Source of the DNA: CAZAMT01 sp964486145
Lineage (GTDB): Bacteria > Bacteroidota > Bacteroidia > Bacteroidales > JAAAOM01
Direction: 5' to 3'
Assembly (NCBI GenBank): GCA_964486145.1
Contig: CAZAMT010000045.1
Location: 1-19,314 of the forward strand
DNA: 19,314 nt
A program made the translations under genes and the position numbers. Positions within the stretch are counted from its first letter, which is position 1, and the number at the start of each line of letters is the position of its first letter. Shown here piece after piece: positions 15,741 through 19,314 of the stretch. Under the pieces are notes generated by a model. The model worked only from the letters and a program-made list of their open reading frames with translations, had not been told where the DNA came from and searched no databases.

Positions 15741-16208
15741 ATGAAGAACGAAGAATTATACAAAATAGCACCGAAGCTGTCGAAAATTGAAAAGAAGAAC
15801 AGTTACCAGGTTCCTGAGGGATATTTTGATACTTTTCCTCAGAGGCTTCAGGAAAGGCTTCATCCTGAAAAAGAAGTTTCGTTTGCCGAAAAGTTGGTAA
15901 TACTTATTAAACCGCATGTAACGCTGGCAACCATGATGGTTGGCGTGTTTATCATTGCTTTTTTTGCTATTCACTTGTTTACATCTGAGAATATAAATAA
16001 TATTGAAACAGTAAATACGGGTATGGCCGATATGTTGGAATATGAATTGAACGAGATGGATGAAATATCCCTGATGGAAATGCTTGCCGCAGAGGAAGAG
16101 GTGGAAGTAACTACATATGAAGAAGATGCATATATCGAAGAAGCGATTGAATATTTGATGAATGAAGGTGTTAGTATTGAAACTCTAATGCAGGAACTCG
16201 AAATATAA
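15741..16208 (+). CDS. Single-pass membrane protein, candidate anti-sigma factor
   Basis: A 155-residue protein I do not recognise. There is no signal peptide. Residues 1-58 are charged and helical with a VPEGYFDTFPQRL stretch near 24-36, and one transmembrane helix lies at about 59-81 (TLATMMVGVFIIAFFAIHLF). The remaining ~75 residues are strongly acidic, with runs of E and D and two methionine-rich patches. If the N terminus is cytoplasmic, it would be placed to hold the sigma factor, leaving the acidic tail in the periplasm. It lacks the HxxxCxxC zinc-type anti-sigma motif and has no cysteine. The VPEGYFD segment recurs, in my recollection, in proteins next to Bacteroidota ECF sigma factors. 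The anti-sigma role rests on position and topology. Confidence 0.7.
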   Translation: MKNEELYKIAPKLSKIEKKNSYQVPEGYFDTFPQRLQERLHPEKEVSFAEKLVILIKPHVTLATMMVGVFIIAFFAIHLFTSENINNIETVNTGMADMLEYELNEMDEISLMEMLAAEEEVEVTTYEEDAYIEEAIEYLMNEGVSIETLMQELEI

Positions 16209-16226
16209 TAATTTAATAACCATAGC

Positions 16227-16691
16227 ATGATACGTAAGTTACACATATTTTTACCTGGTTTAATGCTGCTGCTGATAAATTTTAATGAAAGCAAAGGGCA
16301 GGCATTGCAAAAAATTCAGGCCGAAAAGATCGCGTTTTTTACCGAAAAGATGAATATTACACCTTCAGAAGCAACGGTATTTTGGCCCATGTATAATGAA
16401 TACCAGGAAAAAAAACACGAGATCAACAAACGAAAAAATTCTGTACTTACATATTATAAAACAAACCAGGACAACCTGAATGAAGCAGAGATAAAAAGAT
16501 TAACAGACAGATATGTATCATATCAACAGGAAGAGGCCAAATTACTTGAAACGTATACCAGTCGCTTTAAAGAAATACTGCCCATAGAAAAAGTTCTTCA
16601 GATCTACATCACAGAAGCCGAGTTCAGAAAATACCTTATTGAGCAGATACGGCAGAAGAAGGTTAAGCCGGGATTACGCGATAATCGCTAA
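16227..16691 (+). CDS. Small exported helical protein, possible periplasmic sensor of the ECF operon
   Basis: A 154-residue protein with a signal peptide of about 24-25 residues (LHIFLPGLMLLLINF, cleavage near SKGQ/A). The mature part is almost wholly charged helix: KIQAEKIAFFTEKMNITPSEA, FWPMYNEYQEKKHEINKR, and long E/K-rich segments up to a basic end. It has the size, topology and helical character of Spy/CpxP/CnrX-like periplasmic proteins, including an L/ITP.EA element where those have LTxxQ-type motifs, but this is resemblance and not a firm match. It starts 18 nt after the membrane protein, making it the third gene of the sigma operon. Its stop codon overlaps the hisS stop on the other strand by 4 nt. 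No terminator separates the two. Confidence 0.75.
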   Translation: MIRKLHIFLPGLMLLLINFNESKGQALQKIQAEKIAFFTEKMNITPSEATVFWPMYNEYQEKKHEINKRKNSVLTYYKTNQDNLNEAEIKRLTDRYVSYQQEEAKLLETYTSRFKEILPIEKVLQIYITEAEFRKYLIEQIRQKKVKPGLRDNR

Positions 16692-17803
16692 ATGTTTTCG
16701 AAATCAAGAATGTTAGACCTGTCAATGGTTTTTTGTACCCCGGTTTGCATGTTTTTTATGGTAACGGTGTTGTTTGCAATTTCTTCCTCCCCGGATATAG
16801 CCACATAACGGATGTTTTTATTGTTCGCGTAAGCAAACTGTTTTTTAATTTTTACCGGATCAGGATATATTTCTGTTGCTACCTGATTTGAACGAAGCTG
16901 TTTTACCAAAGGTAACAAATAGAGCATTTCTGTTTCACCAAAATTGATAAACATGATTTCAGCAGTTTTTTCAGCAGTATCCGGAAATTTATTTAGTTGC
17001 AGTAAAACATCATATATCCTGTCAGCACCAAACGATATTCCAACGCCAGATGTCCCTTCCATACCAAATATTCCGGTAAGATCATCATACCTTCCTCCAC
17101 CGCAAATGCTGCCCATTGGCACATCTTTTGCCTTTACCTCAATAATTGCACCGGTGTAATAATTCAATCCGCGGGCCANNNNNNNNNNNNNNNNNNNNNN
17201 NNNNNNNNNNNNNNNNNNNNNNNNNNNNNNNNNNNNNNNNNNNNNNNNNNNNNNNNNNNNNNNNNNNNNNNNNNNNNNCAACTCATTAAAAACCCTGTCT
17301 ATAATATCAATGAGTTCAGCTTCATTTAAAAGTGAATCGGATCCAACTACATCGGCATCGCATTGATAAAATTCCCGGTACCGTCCTTTCTGTGGTCTGT
17401 CAGCCCGCCATACAGGCTGTATTTGGTAACGTTTAAACGGGAATGAAATTTCATGCTGATGCTGAACAACAAATCGGGCAAACGGCACCGTTAAATCATA
17501 GCGCAGTCCTCTGTCACAGATTTTCATTGACATTTCACCTGATGTTAACTGTGCGCGGTCGGTTTCACTCAGCCTGGAAAGATAATCTCCTGAATTTAAT
17601 ATTCGAAACAACAATTTATCGCCTTCTTCACCATACTTTCCCAGAAGGGTTGAAAGGTTTTCTATCGCGGGCGTTTCAATGGGCATGTATCCATAAACAT
17701 GAAATGCATTCTTGATGGTATCAAAAATGTAGTTTCTACGAGCCATCTCAACAGGGGTAAAATCCCTTGTTCCTTTGGGGATTGAAGGTTTTTGTTTTGC
17801 CAT
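16688..17803 (-). CDS. hisS: Histidyl-tRNA synthetase, interrupted by an assembly gap
   Basis: A class II aminoacyl-tRNA synthetase that charges tRNA-His. From the ATG at 17803 the protein starts MAKQKPSIPKGTRDFTP. Motif 1 lies around YMPIETPAIE, motif 2 is FKRYQIQPVWRADRPQKGRY with EFYQCDADVVG, the histidine-specific ARGLNYYTG and GSICGGGRYDDL follow the gap, and motif 3 is GVGISFGADRI. An anticodon-binding domain (IMFINFGE to the end) closes it. A TTG 15 nt upstream is in frame, but the ATG fits the family start. As assembled, about 371 residues include 34 unknown ones; HisRS in this phylum is about 450, so sequence beyond the 100 N is probably missing. A -7 box lies 29 nt upstream. The stop overlaps the convergent gene's stop. 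Confidence 0.95.
   Translation of the reverse strand: MAKQKPSIPKGTRDFTPVEMARRNYIFDTIKNAFHVYGYMPIETPAIENLSTLLGKYGEEGDKLLFRILNSGDYLSRLSETDRAQLTSGEMSMKICDRGLRYDLTVPFARFVVQHQHEISFPFKRYQIQPVWRADRPQKGRYREFYQCDADVVGSDSLLNEAELIDIIDRVFNELXXXXXXXXXXXXXXXXXXXXXXXXXXXXXXXXXXARGLNYYTGAIIEVKAKDVPMGSICGGGRYDDLTGIFGMEGTSGVGISFGADRIYDVLLQLNKFPDTAEKTAEIMFINFGETEMLYLLPLVKQLRSNQVATEIYPDPVKIKKQFAYANNKNIRYVAISGEEEIANNTVTIKNMQTGVQKTIDRSNILDFENI
17179..17278. other. Assembly gap of exactly 100 N inside hisS
   Basis: One hundred N is the usual placeholder for a gap of unknown length. The flanking HisRS segments (VFNEL before and ARGLNYY after, in protein order) are normally separated by roughly 110-120 residues, so the true gap is likely around 330-350 nt. 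That estimate is from memory of homologues. Confidence 0.9.
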
Positions 17804-17831
17804 GGTACTGCTGTTCAATTAATAATTGCTG

Positions 17832-17839
17832 CAAAAGTA
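17832..17839 (-). promoter_or_regulatory. TAnnTTTG -7 box upstream of hisS
   Basis: On the minus strand this reads TACTTTTG followed by C, an exact Bacteroidota -7 match, 28 nt before the hisS ATG. The leader would be about 22 nt. The expected -33 position falls in the AAAACC/GGTTTT dyad at 17859-17871, without a clear TTG. Confidence 0.5.
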
Positions 17840-17858
17840 GCAATTTAAGGGAAAGGTG

Positions 17859-17871
17859 AAAACCGGGTTTT
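17859..17871 (-). terminator. Short AT-rich dyad just after the cupin gene, possible weak terminator
   Basis: AAAACC and GGTTTT flank a single central base, starting 2 nt beyond the cupin stop in the direction of transcription. The hairpin would have about five pairs and a 3-nt loop, and the following CACCTTTCCC is a poor U-tract. Readthrough into hisS is therefore possible. Confidence 0.3.
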
Positions 17872-17873
17872 AC

Positions 17874-18353
17874 TTAGGGAGAAGGAATTTGGAGTTGCTT
17901 CAGAATGTTTTTATTAAATCCCATGCAAGTTGCTTCGCCCTCTTTTGGAGCCCAGTTTGCAAAGTTTTTATCATCAATTTGATGGTAAGGACCGTCTTTA
18001 ACCTCGTAAACCACGCTGCCCTTTTCGAGTGAAATTAGAGAATGCCATTTGCCCGGGGAAATTTCAACACCATAATTCCCGGCTTTCCGGTCCAGAATCA
18101 CGTGATCAACGATTTCACCGTCATCATCAAACTCAATGACAACAATACGACCCTTTAAGATCACAAAGATTTCTCTTTTATCGGGCTCCTCGTGTTTGTG
18201 TGGCTGAACGTACGTATGAGGTTCCATGGCATTTAACATGCGTTGCAAGGTATCCGATAAATCCTTATGGAAATTATGGTTCATCCGCAGTCGCCCGGAT
18301 TGCTCTGCTTTTGATGAAGTTACTTTCAGTAATTTGTGATTGATATGTATCAT
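17874..18353 (-). CDS. WbuC-family cupin metalloprotein
   Basis: A 159-residue cytoplasmic cupin of the WbuC family. The N-terminal region has the family's RMNHNFHKDLSDTLQRMLNA segment, followed by TYVQPHKHEEPDKREIFVILKGR, with metal ligands expected at H52, H54 and E61 in cupin motif 1 and H104 in ISPGKWHSL of motif 2. The family's C-terminal GPYHQIDDKNFANWAP is also present. WbuC was named from E. coli O-antigen clusters and its reaction is not established; here no O-antigen gene is near, so the name indicates family only. The ATG at 18353 gives a normal N terminus. A -7 box 21 nt upstream lies inside the terminator of the preceding gene. hisS follows 70 nt downstream with its own promoter box. 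Confidence 0.88.
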   Translation of the reverse strand: MIHINHKLLKVTSSKAEQSGRLRMNHNFHKDLSDTLQRMLNAMEPHTYVQPHKHEEPDKREIFVILKGRIVVIEFDDDGEIVDHVILDRKAGNYGVEISPGKWHSLISLEKGSVVYEVKDGPYHQIDDKNFANWAPKEGEATCMGFNKNILKQLQIPSP

Positions 18354-18368
18354 TTGCTAAAAAAAATA

Positions 18369-18395
18369 CCTGGCAAATGTAAAAAAAATGCCAGG
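18369..18395 (-). terminator. Terminator of the 281-residue secreted protein gene
   Basis: Read on the minus strand, CCTGGCA and TGCCAGG form a perfect 7-bp stem around a 13-nt loop, followed by TATTTTTTTT. It begins 25 nt after the stop of the upstream gene. The loop contains the promoter box of the following cupin gene. Confidence 0.8.
18374..18381 (-). promoter_or_regulatory. TAnnTTTG -7 box of the cupin gene
   Basis: TACATTTG on the minus strand matches the -7 consensus and lies 20 nt before the cupin ATG, giving a leader of about 14 nt. It overlaps the loop and one arm of the upstream terminator hairpin. No -33 TTG is visible at the usual spacing. Confidence 0.45.
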
Positions 18396-18419
18396 CAGGG
18401 TATGAAATGATTTTTTATA

Positions 18420-19265
18420 TTAATCAATACGTTTTAAATCACCCGGTAAAAAGCCCTGGAATGACTCATCATCAAGATAATGGTAATTGTAGTAATAAAG
18501 CTCACCATCTGCACCGAAAATTAGCTTAAAGATCCGGCCTTTATCCGTCTCATAGGCTGGTTTTACCACATGAAGAAATAAAATATCCGGATCATTTTCA
18601 ACAACAATGTTTTCCATCTTATCTTTTTCCACAAATTCAAAAATTCCCCTGTAATTTTCCCTGAATGCATCCTCATTTCTGATTTCCGGCGCTAAGTCAG
18701 AAGGGTCAATAAGCAACTTATTGTTATTTATTTTTCTGGTATTCAGGTTATAGTATTTCAGGGAGCTCATCGAAAGCATCAGGTATTTATTCTGGATGTT
18801 TTTTACATGATCCTGTAAGAACAATACTATGGGGTCAAGGGCATATCCGTAATCTATGGAGTAGTCATCCGCATAGGAAACAGGTATGGCAGCAAATTCG
18901 GGCATATCTGAGATGTTATCTACCGTATCGCCAAGGGTAAGATTTACATAATTATACATGATGTTGTCTTCATCATTTTCGAATCCTGCCTTTGCCAGAA
19001 ATAAAAATGAGTATTTGCTATCCCTTCTTCTTGATTCAAATTCTTCATGGGTTATAAACTCATATTCAGTAATTTTCCAGTGTTTCTCCACGGCTTTTTT
19101 CAGATAAATGTTGTACGACAACAAGCTTTTTTCCAGAACGACACACGTTTTTGAGTTTAGCAGCATTCCTACCTGCTCTTTCGAAGGAAACGGATTATCT
19201 GCTTTTGCAGAAACAGTAATAAATAGAAAAGCAACCGAAATGAAATGATAAATAATTGATTTCAT
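18420..19265 (-). CDS. Secreted protein of unknown function, 281 residues
   Basis: I do not recognise this gene. From the ATG at 19265 the protein has a signal peptide of about 22 residues (IIYHFISVAFLFITVS, cleavage after AKA). The mature part is mixed alpha/beta, rich in tyrosine, aspartate and asparagine, with only one cysteine. A patterned stretch, YADDYSIDYGYALDPIVLFLQDHV, sits in the middle (about 131-154), and the end reads IFKLIFGADGELYYYNYHYLDDE, which resembles a repeated-strand edge. It lacks a lipobox, type IX signal, transmembrane helix or obvious catalytic motif. A TTG 21 nt upstream is in frame but would put charged residues before the signal peptide. No promoter box matches upstream within the window, and a terminator follows. 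It is probably a periplasmic or outer-surface protein of Bacteroidota. Confidence 0.75.
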   Translation of the reverse strand: MKSIIYHFISVAFLFITVSAKADNPFPSKEQVGMLLNSKTCVVLEKSLLSYNIYLKKAVEKHWKITEYEFITHEEFESRRRDSKYSFLFLAKAGFENDEDNIMYNYVNLTLGDTVDNISDMPEFAAIPVSYADDYSIDYGYALDPIVLFLQDHVKNIQNKYLMLSMSSLKYYNLNTRKINNNKLLIDPSDLAPEIRNEDAFRENYRGIFEFVEKDKMENIVVENDPDILFLHVVKPAYETDKGRIFKLIFGADGELYYYNYHYLDDESFQGFLPGDLKRID

Positions 19266-19314
19266 GTGTTTAAAAATTGTGACCAAACCTGAAATTTGGC
19301 ACTCATTTCAATCA

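Noticed and set aside
15971..16294. 107-codon minus-strand frame rich in serine
   Set aside because: It is antisense to the acidic tail of the membrane protein; Glu/Asp codons read backwards give Ser/Phe/Ile-rich translations.
17804..17818. TTG start for hisS at 17818
   Set aside because: The ATG at 17803 fits the family N terminus (MAKQKPSIPKGTRDF) and the upstream residues are not family-like.

Overview
The window is AT-rich chromosomal DNA of a Bacteroidota bacterium. The evidence is a gliding-motility-type C-terminal secretion domain beside a PorP/SprF protein (type IX secretion, restricted to this phylum), an RprX/RprY-type two-component pair, the Bacteroidota form of transketolase, the prs-L25-pth gene order, exact TAnnTTTG promoter boxes in front of several genes and little sign of Shine-Dalgarno sequences. 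A run of exactly 100 N inside hisS marks an assembly gap, so this is a scaffolded draft or metagenome-derived contig.

Layout. 1-5894: the 3' part of a giant secreted adhesin (5' end outside the window) and, 5 nt after its stop, a PorP/SprF gene; the pair looks like a substrate with its dedicated secretion partner. 5905-8892: housekeeping genes engB (ribosome assembly GTPase), prs (PRPP synthase), rplY (L25/CTC) and pth (peptidyl-tRNA hydrolase), most with their own phylum-type promoter box. 8908-11056: a sensor kinase/response regulator operon ended by a strong terminator. 11057-11468: a gene-free stretch with a G-free CTAACTA repeat leader and an 8-codon signal-peptide-like stub. 11469-13559: transketolase and its terminator. 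13673-15064: a secreted von Willebrand A protein with C-terminal repeats. 15159-16691: an ECF sigma factor, a single-pass membrane protein and a small helical periplasmic protein, read as one envelope-sensing operon. 16688-19265 on the minus strand: hisS, a WbuC-type cupin and a secreted protein of unknown function.

How the parts relate. Three blocks concern the cell envelope: the adhesin/PorP pair, the RprXY-like pair, and the ECF operon with its secreted VWA neighbour. The rest is translation and central metabolism. The least described parts are the ECF triad with an unrecognised candidate anti-sigma factor, the VWA protein, the 281-residue secreted protein, and the small regulatory structures (a promoter box inside a terminator loop, a dyad across the rprXY promoter box, the CTAACTA leader). 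No tRNA, rRNA, CRISPR array, insertion sequence or phage gene was seen.
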